Shown: positions 8,266-17,458, counted from the stretch's first letter. The stretch is 45,852 nucleotides of DNA from Saprospiraceae bacterium (GCA_020631455.1 JAHDHF010000006.1:1-45852), one strand, 5' to 3'. Made by a program: numbers and translations. Notes: generated from the letters alone by a model not told the origin.

Positions 8266-10257
8266 ATGCGTCGCTTTTATTTCTTTTTTCTATTAATAAC
8301 TGGCTTTGTTTTGACTGGCTGCTTGCCAGCAGAAGAACATCACAGTTTACAAACAGAATTGGATTTCTCAAATTCGGAAATTCAAGCAGTGCAAACTGCT
8401 ATAGAAAAAAGAAATTTTAATAAGCAACTTGATTTACTACGTTCTTCAAATCCCAATATTCGTTTACTAACGCTAAGGAGTATTGCTTCCAATACGAATG
8501 GTGTAATTATCGATAGTATTGCTTCTTATGTAAATGATGAAGTAGATGCGGTGCGACATATGGCTGTTTTTGCTCTTGGGCAAACACGCGATCAACAAGC
8601 TGTGCCATATTTAATACAAGCATTTCAAAAAGATTCGCTTGATTTTATTACAAAAAAACATGCGCTTGAAGCCGTAGGCAAAACTGGCGATATTGAATTA
8701 CTAAAATATGTAGCTGGAGTTACTACATATCAAATATCTGATACAGCTTTACTAATTGGGCAGACTCGATCTATTTATCAATTTATGCTTCGTAATTTGA
8801 CTGATACATTAGGTCATGCGCGAATGAATTCAATTTTAGAAGATCAAGAATATCCGAGTGCAGCCCGATTTATGGCCGCAACTTATTTCGGACGCTTACG
8901 AAATGTAAACTTGGATAAATATTCAACTACATTTTCGCAAGCACTAAAAGATGAAGATCCGAATATCAGAATGTTTGCAGCCCTTGCATTTAAAAATGTC
9001 AATCGAAGCGAATATTCAAATACTATTTTATCAGCATTAAGAGCAGATCTCGACGACCGAGTAAAAATTAATTTAATTCGTGCGCTGGATAAATCAGATT
9101 ATAAAGTCGTGAAACCAACCCTGCTTGATATTATGCCGAGCAGCACTCAATCGCTTCAAGTAAGTATTGCTCAGTATTTAAAACAATTTGGTACTGGAGC
9201 TGATATGAATACGTATAATAAATTAGCTCGTGGTGATTATCCTGCCGAAGTACGTGCAATTTGTTATGCCGCTTCACTCAAAAATATTGGACGCCGATAT
9301 ACCGATTATAAAGATCGCGTTGTTGATTCCTTGCGCTTAGAATTGCGTAAGACAGACGACCGTTTTGAAAAAGCATTTTTCATTTCAGCACTTGGCGAAT
9401 ATCCAAGTCAGTATCCGCGACTCGCGCGATATATGAGCACAGACGAAGAACCGATTATTCGTTCTACTGCTATGGCCGCGCTTGCATCTATTCGCTCAAT
9501 GCCTAATTTAAAGCGGCTTGAAGGTGACAAATACGAACGAACGATTCGAAAATTTGATGGAATTATTCGATCAGCTTTTACAGGAGGAGATCCAGCAGTT
9601 ATTGCTATTGCGGCAGGATTAATTCGTAATCCAAAACTTGATTTTAAAGAACGTATTCGGTCTACAAATTTCATAGAAGAAGCACGGGCAAACTTAAAAT
9701 CTCCAGAACATCTTGAAACAATCATCGAAATAGAAAAAACACTCGCCTACTTAAATGGTAGCGAAGAAAAATCCATTCAGCATGAATTTGTGAATGGCGC
9801 TAATTATGGAATTTTAACTCGATTTAATTCCAACCCAAAAGCATTAATTACTGTTGATAATAAAAAAATTGAATTAGAACTATATTCACTGGTTGCTCCT
9901 GTATCCGTTTCTAATTTCATTCAATTAGCCGAAGATGATTTTTTTGATGGAAAAGTGTTTCATCGTGTTGTACCAAATTTTGTCATACAAGGAGGCTGCC
10001 CACGAGGTGATGGATATGGGAGTTTGAATTATACAATACCGACTGAAGTTGGTCTTATAAATTATGATCGTGCAGGTCGACTCGGTATGGCAAGCGCAGG
10101 CACAGATACTGAGTGCAGCCAATTTTTCATTACGCATTCGCCGACGCCACATTTAGATGGTCGATATACGATCTTTGGTCAAGTGACTAAAGGACTTGAA
10201 TTTGTACAAGAGATTTCTACTGCTGCTGTCATTCAAGATGTCGTTATTTTTGAATAA
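8266..10257 (+). CDS. Lipoprotein with HEAT repeats and C-terminal cyclophilin PPIase
   Basis: The protein has 663 residues. The signal peptide ends in lipobox LTGC (Cys19). Residues about 40-480 are alpha-helical HEAT-like repeats (for example VRHMAVFALGQTRDQQAVPYL and later helix pairs). Residues about 514-663 are a cyclophilin-type peptidyl-prolyl isomerase with FHRVVPNFVIQGG (catalytic Arg567), GMASAG and SQFFIT (618-623). The inferred role is a membrane-anchored periplasmic foldase whose HEAT scaffold binds client or partner proteins. Similar HEAT-PPIase fusions are, to my knowledge, found in Bacteroidota. It is last in its operon, and a terminator embedded in a repeat element follows. 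Confidence 0.88.
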   Translation: MRRFYFFFLLITGFVLTGCLPAEEHHSLQTELDFSNSEIQAVQTAIEKRNFNKQLDLLRSSNPNIRLLTLRSIASNTNGVIIDSIASYVNDEVDAVRHMAVFALGQTRDQQAVPYLIQAFQKDSLDFITKKHALEAVGKTGDIELLKYVAGVTTYQISDTALLIGQTRSIYQFMLRNLTDTLGHARMNSILEDQEYPSAARFMAATYFGRLRNVNLDKYSTTFSQALKDEDPNIRMFAALAFKNVNRSEYSNTILSALRADLDDRVKINLIRALDKSDYKVVKPTLLDIMPSSTQSLQVSIAQYLKQFGTGADMNTYNKLARGDYPAEVRAICYAASLKNIGRRYTDYKDRVVDSLRLELRKTDDRFEKAFFISALGEYPSQYPRLARYMSTDEEPIIRSTAMAALASIRSMPNLKRLEGDKYERTIRKFDGIIRSAFTGGDPAVIAIAAGLIRNPKLDFKERIRSTNFIEEARANLKSPEHLETIIEIEKTLAYLNGSEEKSIQHEFVNGANYGILTRFNSNPKALITVDNKKIELELYSLVAPVSVSNFIQLAEDDFFDGKVFHRVVPNFVIQGGCPRGDGYGSLNYTIPTEVGLINYDRAGRLGMASAGTDTECSQFFITHSPTPHLDGRYTIFGQVTKGLEFVQEISTAAVIQDVVIFE

Positions 10258-10268
10258 AAAGATGAATA

Positions 10269-10570
10269 GGGGCTGCCCCTTCAATAGAAAACCTCCTAGA
10301 TTTTTTTCTAGGAGGTTTTTTATTTCGGGTCGGGCTATGCGGCACTCTCTCCGAGTTCATTTTATTCACTCGGAGTTCAAACAACGCCTCCTATCCCTCA
10401 GCCAAATAAAAGCTACATTTAATTTATTAAGAAATCAAGTTTGGAAAAAGTACTTGGACAAGCGATGGGAAGGGGCGCGAATGAAATGAAGCGCTCATCT
10501 CGATTTATCGAGATGATGAGCGAATAGCGAAACCCTGGATCAGCGCGGTGCACCGAAGGTGCATGGCCCA
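10269..10570 (+). repeat. Dispersed structured repeat, copy C (full length, terminator inside)
   Basis: This element fills the 364-base gap before murF. It shares with copy B GGGGCTGCCC, GGTCGGGCT, CTCCGAGT/ACTCGGAG and CTATCCCTCAGCC. Its first hairpin is replaced by a strong terminator, and the spacer in the middle is AT-rich. The 3' module is diverged: TTGGACAAGCG is present, the next hairpin is lost, CGCTCAT/ATGAGCG replaces another, AGCGAATAGCGA is kept, and the end is TGCACC-GAA-GGTGCA plus TGGCCCA as in copy A. Confidence 0.82.
10288..10322 (+). terminator. Terminator of the HEAT-PPIase operon
   Basis: AAACCTCCTAGA pairs with TCTAGGAGGTTT around a six-T loop and runs into TTTTT. It lies 30 bases past the HEAT-PPIase stop codon and inside the first hairpin position of repeat copy C. 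Confidence 0.9.
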
Positions 10571-10621
10571 TTATTTTCATTTTAATTGAAGATTAAAAGA
10601 TTCTTGTGCTTAATTTGAGGC

Positions 10622-11923
10622 ATGCAAACACGAGAATTGTATGATTTAATTGGTGATGTTTCCAGAATTTTTACAGATACACGAAAGCCAATAAGAGGCG
10701 GCACATTTGTCGCACTGAGCGGTCCAAGTTTTGATGGAAATGTATTTGCGAAAGCTGCACTCGATGCTGGCGCTCTTTATGCTGTCGTGAGTCAAAAAGA
10801 CGAAGATGATGATCGCATTTTTCTAGTAAACGATACGCTTGTGTTTTTGCAAAATATTGCTCGATTTCATCGCCGACAATTTGATATTCCAGTATTAGCG
10901 ATCACTGGCAGCAATGGTAAAACAACCACAAAAGAATTATTGGCTGCTGTACTTAGTCAGAAATACAATGTGCATTTTACAAAGGGTAATTTTAATAATC
11001 ACATCGGTGTTCCATTGACATTATTAGCGATGCCAAGTCATACTGAGATTGCAATTATTGAAATGGGTGCAAATCATCAAGGCGAAATTGCCGATCTCTG
11101 TGAGATAGCTGAGCCGACGCATGGTTTGATCACAAATATTGGTAAAGCTCATCTTGAAGGTTTCGGCGGAATTGAAGGCGTTAAAAAAGGCAAGGGAGAA
11201 TTGTTTGCTTATTTGGCTGACACTGGTGGTCATGCTTTTTTGCGAGCAGACGATCAATATTTGCTTGAGCTGCATGATCATTATTCGCTTGAGGATCATT
11301 CTACATTTTATGGTAGCCTAGGTACGACATTGTACAGTGAGTATAAGTCTGTCGTCCCGACTATTGATTCTGCTACATATATATATGGTGCGGATGAACC
11401 GCTGGAGATACAAAGTGCATTGATGGGCGAGTATAATCTGCGCAACATTGAAGCTGCAATTGCAGTAGGGCTTCATTTTGAAGTTGCACTTGATGATTTA
11501 ACTCAAGCGATTTCTTCATATCGTCCTGATATGAATCGAAGTGAGATTCGCCGCTTTGGTGAGATTCAAGTTTTATTAGACGCCTACAATGCAAATCCGA
11601 CTTCAATGAAAGAAGCAATTGCATTTTTAAAAGAACATCCTGCAAAACAGAAGTTGTTTGTACTCGGTGATATGCTGGAGCTCGGTACAGAGTCTACTCT
11701 AGAGCATCAGGCCATTTACGAACTTGTCAAAAATGAACAAGCCGTATTTGTGGGATCTGAGTTTAAGCGTATATGCCAGCCGTCAGATTCTGCATTTGTT
11801 GAACTTAATGATGCTATTGAGTTTCTGTCGAATTACCAATTTGAAGAAAATACCATCGTGCTCCTTAAAGGCAGCCGAGGGATTGGTCTCGAGCAATGTC
11901 TCAGGGCATTTGAGTCGATGTAG
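10622..11923 (+). CDS. murF: UDP-N-acetylmuramoyl-tripeptide--D-alanyl-D-alanine ligase
   Basis: MurF is the last cytoplasmic ATP-dependent ligase of peptidoglycan precursor synthesis; it adds D-Ala-D-Ala to UDP-MurNAc-tripeptide. At 433 residues it has the normal length. Three Mur domains are visible: the N-terminal UDP-binding part, the central P-loop ITGSNGKTTTKE (94-105) with downstream EMGANHQGEI, and a C-terminal domain with DAYNANPTSM and VLGDMLELG, both typical of MurF. The first two residue blocks fit the family start, so the ATG is well placed. The gene stands alone here, away from the usual dcw cluster; murB is elsewhere in the window. Confidence 0.95.
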   Translation: MQTRELYDLIGDVSRIFTDTRKPIRGGTFVALSGPSFDGNVFAKAALDAGALYAVVSQKDEDDDRIFLVNDTLVFLQNIARFHRRQFDIPVLAITGSNGKTTTKELLAAVLSQKYNVHFTKGNFNNHIGVPLTLLAMPSHTEIAIIEMGANHQGEIADLCEIAEPTHGLITNIGKAHLEGFGGIEGVKKGKGELFAYLADTGGHAFLRADDQYLLELHDHYSLEDHSTFYGSLGTTLYSEYKSVVPTIDSATYIYGADEPLEIQSALMGEYNLRNIEAAIAVGLHFEVALDDLTQAISSYRPDMNRSEIRRFGEIQVLLDAYNANPTSMKEAIAFLKEHPAKQKLFVLGDMLELGTESTLEHQAIYELVKNEQAVFVGSEFKRICQPSDSAFVELNDAIEFLSNYQFEENTIVLLKGSRGIGLEQCLRAFESM

Positions 11924-11945
11924 AAAACTGTCGCTTGAGTGGTTG

Positions 11946-11953
11946 TACTTTTG
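11946..11953 (+). promoter_or_regulatory. -7 element upstream of the amino-acid dehydrogenase
   Basis: TACTTTTG matches TAnnTTTG and is identical to the -7 element of the OmpA gene downstream. It lies 30 bases before the ATG. No -33 TTG at normal spacing is seen. Confidence 0.5.
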
Positions 11954-11983
11954 CGCCGCTTCACAGCATAAACCTCACACGCT

Positions 11984-13210
11984 ATGATCGAACTTCTCAA
12001 ACAGTATAAAGACAAAGCTCCAGAAATAGTATTTGAATGGAATGATTCAGAAACAGATGCACAAGGTTGGATTGTAATCAATTCATTACGTGGTGGAGCT
12101 GCTGGCGGAGGTACTCGAATGCGAAAAGGCGTGACCAAAGAGGAAGTTCTCTCTTTGGCAAAAGTCATGGAGATCAAGTTTTCTGTTTGTGGTCCAGCTA
12201 TAGGCGGTGCTAAGTCAGGAATCAATTTTGATCCTCGAGATCCACGAAAAGAAGAAGTGCTCTCAAGATGGTACAAAGCTGTAATGCCACTTTTGAAGAC
12301 ATATTATGGAACTGGTGGCGACATGAATGTCGACGAAGTACATGATGTAATTCCAATTACAGAATCTTATGGTCTTTGGCATCCGCAAGAAGGAATTGTT
12401 GTTGGGCATTTTCAAACGACTCAAGGAGAGCGGCTAGCAGCTCTTGCACGATTGCGCCAAGGTGTAAGTGGAGTCATAAATGACTCAACGTATGTTCCAC
12501 AAGCTGGAAAATATGTCATTGCTGATATGATCACAGGTTTTGGTGTTTCTCAGTCTGTTGGTCATTATTACGATCTCTTTGAGAAAGGAAGCTTAGAAGG
12601 GAAGCGAGCCATTATACAAGGTTGGGGGAATGTGGCGAGTGCTGCTGCGTACTACCTTGCTCGTTGGGGCGTCAAAATTGTCGGTATAATCGATAAGGAC
12701 AATGGGATCTTAGCACCTGAAGGTCTTTCATTTGAAGAAGTTCAATCTTTATTTGAAAACAAAGCAGGAAACAAGTTGTCCTCTGAGCGTGCTACTTCTT
12801 TTGATCAAGTGAATGAACAAATTTGGGATCTAGGTGCAGAAATCTTTATTCCAGCTGCCGCTTCTAAGATTGTTTCGAAGGCTCAGATGGATAGAATGAT
12901 TGCAAAAGGGCTCGAAGTCGTTAGTTGTGGTGCAAATGTGCCGTTTACTGATGATGCCGTATTTTTTGGACCAACTGCACAAGAGAAAGATGCTGAAGTG
13001 GCGATCATTCCTGACTTTATCGCCAACAGCGGTATGGCTCGAGTGTTCGCATATCTAATGCAACCAGGATCTTCAACTGAAGATTCTACTATTTTTGAAG
13101 ATGTATCCACTGTGATTAAAGATGCTCTCATTGAGTTAAAGGAAAAGCAGCCAAACGGGACTTTATTGTGCCATTCTGCTCTAGAAATAGCTCTTAAAAA
13201 GCTAATTTGA
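11984..13210 (+). CDS. Glu/Leu/Phe/Val dehydrogenase family protein
   Basis: The enzyme has 408 residues and catalyses NAD(P)-dependent reversible oxidative deamination of an amino acid. The N-terminal dimerisation/substrate domain has GGGTRMRKG, GPAIGGAKSGI (Lys77, catalytic lysine) and GTGGDMNVDE (Asp113, catalytic aspartate). The Rossmann domain carries QGWGNVASAA (212-221) and later IPAAASKIV and SCGANVPFT. The glutamate-binding residues cannot be judged with confidence, so glutamate, leucine or valine are all possible substrates. It has its own promoter element, starts 60 bases after murF and is functionally unrelated to it. Confidence 0.88.
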   Translation: MIELLKQYKDKAPEIVFEWNDSETDAQGWIVINSLRGGAAGGGTRMRKGVTKEEVLSLAKVMEIKFSVCGPAIGGAKSGINFDPRDPRKEEVLSRWYKAVMPLLKTYYGTGGDMNVDEVHDVIPITESYGLWHPQEGIVVGHFQTTQGERLAALARLRQGVSGVINDSTYVPQAGKYVIADMITGFGVSQSVGHYYDLFEKGSLEGKRAIIQGWGNVASAAAYYLARWGVKIVGIIDKDNGILAPEGLSFEEVQSLFENKAGNKLSSERATSFDQVNEQIWDLGAEIFIPAAASKIVSKAQMDRMIAKGLEVVSCGANVPFTDDAVFFGPTAQEKDAEVAIIPDFIANSGMARVFAYLMQPGSSTEDSTIFEDVSTVIKDALIELKEKQPNGTLLCHSALEIALKKLI

Positions 13211-13307
13211 TTGTTTCGGCATATTTATTGATTTAACGAAATCTTAATTGATTTCATTGACATTTCCTTGTTATTCGAAAAAGATTAAAAATTTGTTGAG
13301 AACATAC

Positions 13308-13339
13308 TTGTATGACTGTACATAAAAACTGTACTTTTG
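13308..13339 (+). promoter_or_regulatory. Promoter of the OmpA/TSP3 gene
   Basis: TTG (13308-13310), 21 bases, then TACTTTTG (13332-13339) form a good Bacteroidota promoter. The spacer and -7 region contain ACTGTAC twice, as direct repeats. The leader to the ATG is about 65 bases. The rest of the 13211-13409 gap is AT-rich with nothing else recognisable. Confidence 0.65.
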
Positions 13340-13409
13340 CGTCGATTGAGTATGTACTCTTTCAAAAGCTAAGCAAACCTCTATCACTAAAACCGTAATT
13401 TCTATTACT

Positions 13410-15257
13410 ATGATTCAAAAACTTACCCTTTCGATACTCGCGGTAGTTTTTATGTTCGTAGGTGTCACGCAAATCCAAGCCCAAAAAGATGATAAGGGTT
13501 TGAAAATGCCAGATAACTACTTGAGCGATGAAACTGCTAAGAACGAAGATCAAACTCGTGCATGGGAAAAAGGAGATGAAAAATATCCTTCGAAACCAAA
13601 AGACATGTGGGAGCTTGGAATTCACGGTGGTCATTTCATGATCGCTGGCGATGTAAACCCACAGCCAGGTTGGGCTGTTGGTGCTCACTTACGAAAATCA
13701 CTTGGCTATGTTTTCGCACTCCGTTTCAATGCGATGTACGGAAACGCAAAAGGACTCAACTACTTAGGTGGTGAGGGTCAGTTTGTCCGCAAAAACACAG
13801 TACTTGGTACCAATGGTCTCGGCTATGGTGCAGGCGCTCCTTGGTATCAAAACTTTAAAGTAGAGTACGCTGAGGTTTCTACACAAGGTATCATTACACT
13901 TAACAACCTACGTTTTCACAGAGAGCGTACAAAGTGGGATTTGTTCCTCATCGTAGGTCTCGGACTTAACTGGAACAGAACTTCACACGATGCCCTCAAC
14001 GCAAACAATGAACTTTACAACTTCTCTTCTGTAGATGCTGGTCTAAATGCTGGTGATCGCTCAGATCGTAAGCAAATTCGTGACAATATCAAGTCTCTTC
14101 TTGATGGTAGCTATGAAACTTACGGTGAGCAATGGGGATCATTATTCGATATCCAAGAGGTATTTGGTGTTGATAATGATGAACGTAAAGCTGGTCGTGT
14201 TAATGCTATTGCTAATGCTGGTATCGGTTTTGGTTATCACCTATCTAAAAGAGTAACTCTTACTCTTGAGCACCAAGCAACTTTCAATGATGATGATCTT
14301 CTTGATGGTTATCGTTGGTCTGCTCAAGGTGATTTCACTCGAGATGTTGATGTACCACAATACACTCACTTACGTCTCAACTTCCACCTTGGAAGTAAGA
14401 AGAAGCGTGTTGAGCCACTATGGTGGTTGAACCCACTCGATGCTCCATATCGTCAGATTGCTGACAATACGAAGAAGCCACCTTTGAGCGAAGCAATGAA
14501 AGATGCTGACAAAGACGGTGTTCCAGATCTTTTAGATCAAGAGCCTGATACTCCAGAAGGCTGCCCAGTTGATACTCGCGGTGTAACTCTTGACAGTGAC
14601 GGTGACGGTGTATCTGACTGTGAGGACAAAGAGCGTTACTCACCACCAGGTTGCCCTGTTGATGCTGAAGGTGTCGCTCAATGCCCAGATCCAGGTTATT
14701 TGACTGAGCCGCAAATCGTTGAGCTAATCAAAGAAAACGCACCAGCTCCTGTAGTTCAAGCAGCTCCAGCTCAAGCTATGTCTGACTGGTTCTTACCTAT
14801 GATCCACTTCGATCTTGATAAGTACCGCATCAAGCCTGAGTTCTACAATGAGCTACACTATGTTGCTACTGTTATGAAGAAATATCCTTCACTTCGCGTT
14901 GTAGCAAAAGGACACACAGATGTACGTAAGCCAAACGCTTACAACCAAGTACTTTCTTACAATCGTGCAAACGAAGCGATCAACTACCTTGTGACTCGTT
15001 ACGGAATCAGCCGCGACCGTCTTGTACTTCAGTATGGTGGTGAGGAAACTCCACTTGTACAAGGTCTTCCTGATACACACGGTCTTTCACGTGAGAAAGA
15101 GCAACTTCAATACATGAACCGTCGTGTTGAGTTCTTCGTAGCCGAAGGCGGTGAAATGAGCATGGGTCGTCCAGAAGGACCTGAAGCTGGTTCAAACACT
15201 CCACGTTCTTCACGTGGTGGTTCGAAGTACAGCGGTAATCCAGGTGCTGGATACTAA
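13410..15257 (+). CDS. OmpA-family outer-membrane protein with TSP3 repeats
   Basis: The protein has 615 residues. A Sec signal peptide ends in IQAQ near residue 25. Residues about 60-345 are rich in alternating aromatic strands (GIHGGHFMIAGD, GFGYHLSKRVTLTLEH), as in an outer-membrane barrel. Residues about 365-430 are thrombospondin type 3-like calcium repeats (DADKDGVPDLLD, DSDGDGVSDCED) with paired cysteines. Residues about 464-580 are an OmpA C-terminal peptidoglycan-binding domain (IHFDLDKYRIK, GHTDVRK, NRRVEFF). A Gly/Ser-rich tail follows. It probably links the outer membrane to the wall. A dedicated promoter and a strong terminator suggest high expression from a single-gene unit. Confidence 0.92.
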   Translation: MIQKLTLSILAVVFMFVGVTQIQAQKDDKGLKMPDNYLSDETAKNEDQTRAWEKGDEKYPSKPKDMWELGIHGGHFMIAGDVNPQPGWAVGAHLRKSLGYVFALRFNAMYGNAKGLNYLGGEGQFVRKNTVLGTNGLGYGAGAPWYQNFKVEYAEVSTQGIITLNNLRFHRERTKWDLFLIVGLGLNWNRTSHDALNANNELYNFSSVDAGLNAGDRSDRKQIRDNIKSLLDGSYETYGEQWGSLFDIQEVFGVDNDERKAGRVNAIANAGIGFGYHLSKRVTLTLEHQATFNDDDLLDGYRWSAQGDFTRDVDVPQYTHLRLNFHLGSKKKRVEPLWWLNPLDAPYRQIADNTKKPPLSEAMKDADKDGVPDLLDQEPDTPEGCPVDTRGVTLDSDGDGVSDCEDKERYSPPGCPVDAEGVAQCPDPGYLTEPQIVELIKENAPAPVVQAAPAQAMSDWFLPMIHFDLDKYRIKPEFYNELHYVATVMKKYPSLRVVAKGHTDVRKPNAYNQVLSYNRANEAINYLVTRYGISRDRLVLQYGGEETPLVQGLPDTHGLSREKEQLQYMNRRVEFFVAEGGEMSMGRPEGPEAGSNTPRSSRGGSKYSGNPGAGY

Positions 15258-15290
15258 TCAAATAGGAGGCTGATTATTCAGCTTATCTAA

Positions 15291-15330
15291 AGAGGGCTTC
15301 AACATTCGTTGAAGCCCTCTTCTTTTTTTC
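15291..15330 (+). terminator. Terminator of the OmpA gene
   Basis: A perfect 13-bp stem (AGAGGGCTTCAAC / GTTGAAGCCCTCT) with the four-base loop ATTC is followed by TCTTTTTTTC. It lies between the converging OmpA and SDR genes. Confidence 0.93.
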
Positions 15331-15380
15331 TTCACTTGCATAGAAGCCTTTTGCATGTATAGAAATAAATGGATGGGCGT

Positions 15381-16385
15381 CTAGAATCCTAGTATCCCAA
15401 ATTTTACTTTGGGATAAGTTGCCTGAAAACTTTGAGCAACTTCAGAGATTGTTACGTCTTTCGGTCGATAAGCTCCTGATAATTGAGCAATCTTCTCTCC
15501 TGAATACGATCGATTGATAGAAGATTGTACAAGTGTCTCCTTTGTTATGATCGGATCTGAATTTGTGAAAAAGGCTTTGACCATAGCCAATCGCCAAGCA
15601 ACTCCCTTCTGGAATGATGTAGGTGATATGCTCGGCGGCTGAACGTTGAGTTCTTGAGCGATTATATTGAATAAATCTTTGAATGTCAGGTTAGCAGCAT
15701 TCGAGATAAATCGTTGATCTTGGATATTTGATTCAAGGAGGAAAACGATTTGCTTTGCGACATCTCGTACATCAACAAAGCCTGCTGAACCACTCGGATA
15801 ATATTGTAATCCTTGCTGGATGAGCTTAAAAAACTTGGCGGTTCCAGTATTCCAAAATCCTGCTCCTAATATGACAGATGGATTAATGATTACAGCATTT
15901 AAGCCTTCTGCAATTCCGCGATGCACTTCAAGTTCAGCTCTATATTTTGATCGAGCATATTGAGTAGTGGTTTCATCTTCGTTCCACTTGACGTTTTCAT
16001 CGATGGTGATCGAAGAAGGATGTCTTCCGAGAGCCGCTATCGAGCTAACATGCACGAGTCTTTTCCGGTGCTCGAGACTAAGATTAACAATATTAGCTGT
16101 GCCTTGCACATTTACTAGCATCATTTGCTTCACCTGTTTAGGTGAATACGAAACGATAGCAGCAGCATGAATAACTGCATCACATTGCTCAATAATTTGG
16201 TCCAGCCCTTCGATATCAAGAATATCAGATGTGTGCCATTCAATCAGATTTTTGACTGAACTAAGGAGCTCAAGTCTCGACTTGGATCTCCGTATTGCTA
16301 CAACCTGATAACCTTTCTGTATCAATAGGCGAGCAACATAAGATCCTAAGAATCCTGTTGCACCAGTGAGAAAAATGCGTTTCAC
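15381..16385 (-). CDS. NAD-dependent epimerase/dehydratase-like SDR protein
   Basis: This extended short-chain dehydrogenase/reductase has 334 residues. It has the NAD-binding loop TGATGFLG near residues 7-14, VIHAAAIVSYSP, the catalytic serine in VHVSSIAALG, and YARSK (Tyr143, Lys147). It resembles the dihydroflavonol-4-reductase-like branch; the substrate is unknown. I place the start at GTG 16385 and not at the upstream TTG (16394). The protein then begins MKRIFLTGATG as relatives do, and the GTG overlaps the anmK stop as GTGA. It is third in the cytochrome c-anmK-SDR operon. Confidence 0.85.
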   Translation of the reverse strand: MKRIFLTGATGFLGSYVARLLIQKGYQVVAIRRSKSRLELLSSVKNLIEWHTSDILDIEGLDQIIEQCDAVIHAAAIVSYSPKQVKQMMLVNVQGTANIVNLSLEHRKRLVHVSSIAALGRHPSSITIDENVKWNEDETTTQYARSKYRAELEVHRGIAEGLNAVIINPSVILGAGFWNTGTAKFFKLIQQGLQYYPSGSAGFVDVRDVAKQIVFLLESNIQDQRFISNAANLTFKDLFNIIAQELNVQPPSISPTSFQKGVAWRLAMVKAFFTNSDPIITKETLVQSSINRSYSGEKIAQLSGAYRPKDVTISEVAQSFQATYPKVKFGILGF

Positions 16386-17458
16386 GAAGGCCAAGATAAA
16401 CCTGAATACAATGCTCCACCAACTACATCACGCTGCGATTGTGTTACCGAACCGAAGCTGACTGGCTGCTTTTGAATTCTACAATACGCACAAACCGCCA
16501 TTAATAATGCTTCCTTATATTCAATAATCGTTGAGTCAGGAATAACGATTTTCCAATAAGAGTTTTGATATCGAATCCGATCTACTAAATGACGATGATA
16601 TGCTCCGCCACCTGTGATAAGGATCGAACCATTTTTCAACTCACTTAGATTTTCCAAGGCAGCTTTCACTTCTAGAGCGATAAACTCACAGACAGTCGCC
16701 ATTTTATCTCGTTCGCTCGCTTGATAATCCAAAACCGATTGGGTAAATAAAGAATTCACTTGATGATTGTCAAGTCCAATAGGATAAGGCTTGAGCGAAT
16801 TCATTATATCTAGGAGTGACTGAAGTAAAGCAGAATCAATATTTCCTTGAGAAGCCAGTTGGCCATCAAGATCATATTCTAGATCGAGCTGCTGAGCGAT
16901 TGCATTGAGTGTTTGATTTGCAGGCGAAATATCTGTAGCAATCATGATTCCGTCAGAATTACGAACTGAGATATTTGCAATGCCGCCGATATTAAGCCAA
17001 GCATCATATTCAGAGAAGGCAAGCGAATCGACTAGCGGTGCGAGTGGTGTACCGATGCCGCCAAAAATCATATCATTTGCTCGAAAATCACAAGCAACAT
17101 CAATCGAAAGATGACTCGCCAACGCTGCTCCATGTCCAAGCTGAAATGTCCAGCCTTGATCAGGTGTATGATAAATCGTATGGCCATGCCAACCCACAAG
17201 TTCAGCTTTTGGCCAATCATCACAATTTTGCAATACGAGTCGAGCTACCTCTTTTCCGTAGTCGCAATGCAGTCTTAATAAATCTTGAGCATTAAGTTTT
17301 CTAGCAGATTTGAGCCGCTCAATCCATTCAGAAGAGTAAGTAACACAACAAGATTTCTCAATAGACCAATGAAGCTTTTCATCAGAGAAGTTGAGATCAC
17401 ACAAGGCGATATCCAAACCATCGAGCGAGCTGCCGCTCATCAATCCAAGCACACGCAT
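16382..17458 (-). CDS. anmK: Anhydro-N-acetylmuramic acid kinase
   Basis: AnmK converts 1,6-anhydro-MurNAc, released during wall turnover, to MurNAc-6-phosphate using ATP and water. At 358 residues it has the normal length. The hallmark GLMSGSSLDGLD is at residues 5-16, GWHGHTIYH follows, and NIGGIANIS and LITGGGAYH are the ASKHA-type phosphate and adenosine loops. The start overlaps the cytochrome c stop (TGATG) and the end overlaps the SDR start (GTGA), so the three are translationally coupled. Typical partners such as murQ are not nearby. Confidence 0.95.
   Translation of the reverse strand: MRVLGLMSGSSLDGLDIALCDLNFSDEKLHWSIEKSCCVTYSSEWIERLKSARKLNAQDLLRLHCDYGKEVARLVLQNCDDWPKAELVGWHGHTIYHTPDQGWTFQLGHGAALASHLSIDVACDFRANDMIFGGIGTPLAPLVDSLAFSEYDAWLNIGGIANISVRNSDGIMIATDISPANQTLNAIAQQLDLEYDLDGQLASQGNIDSALLQSLLDIMNSLKPYPIGLDNHQVNSLFTQSVLDYQASERDKMATVCEFIALEVKAALENLSELKNGSILITGGGAYHRHLVDRIRYQNSYWKIVIPDSTIIEYKEALLMAVCAYCRIQKQPVSFGSVTQSQRDVVGGALYSGLSWPS

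Noticed and set aside
10196-10489. 97-residue open frame after the HEAT-PPIase gene
   Set aside because: It overlaps the end of the HEAT-PPIase gene in another frame and then runs through a terminator and repeat copy C.
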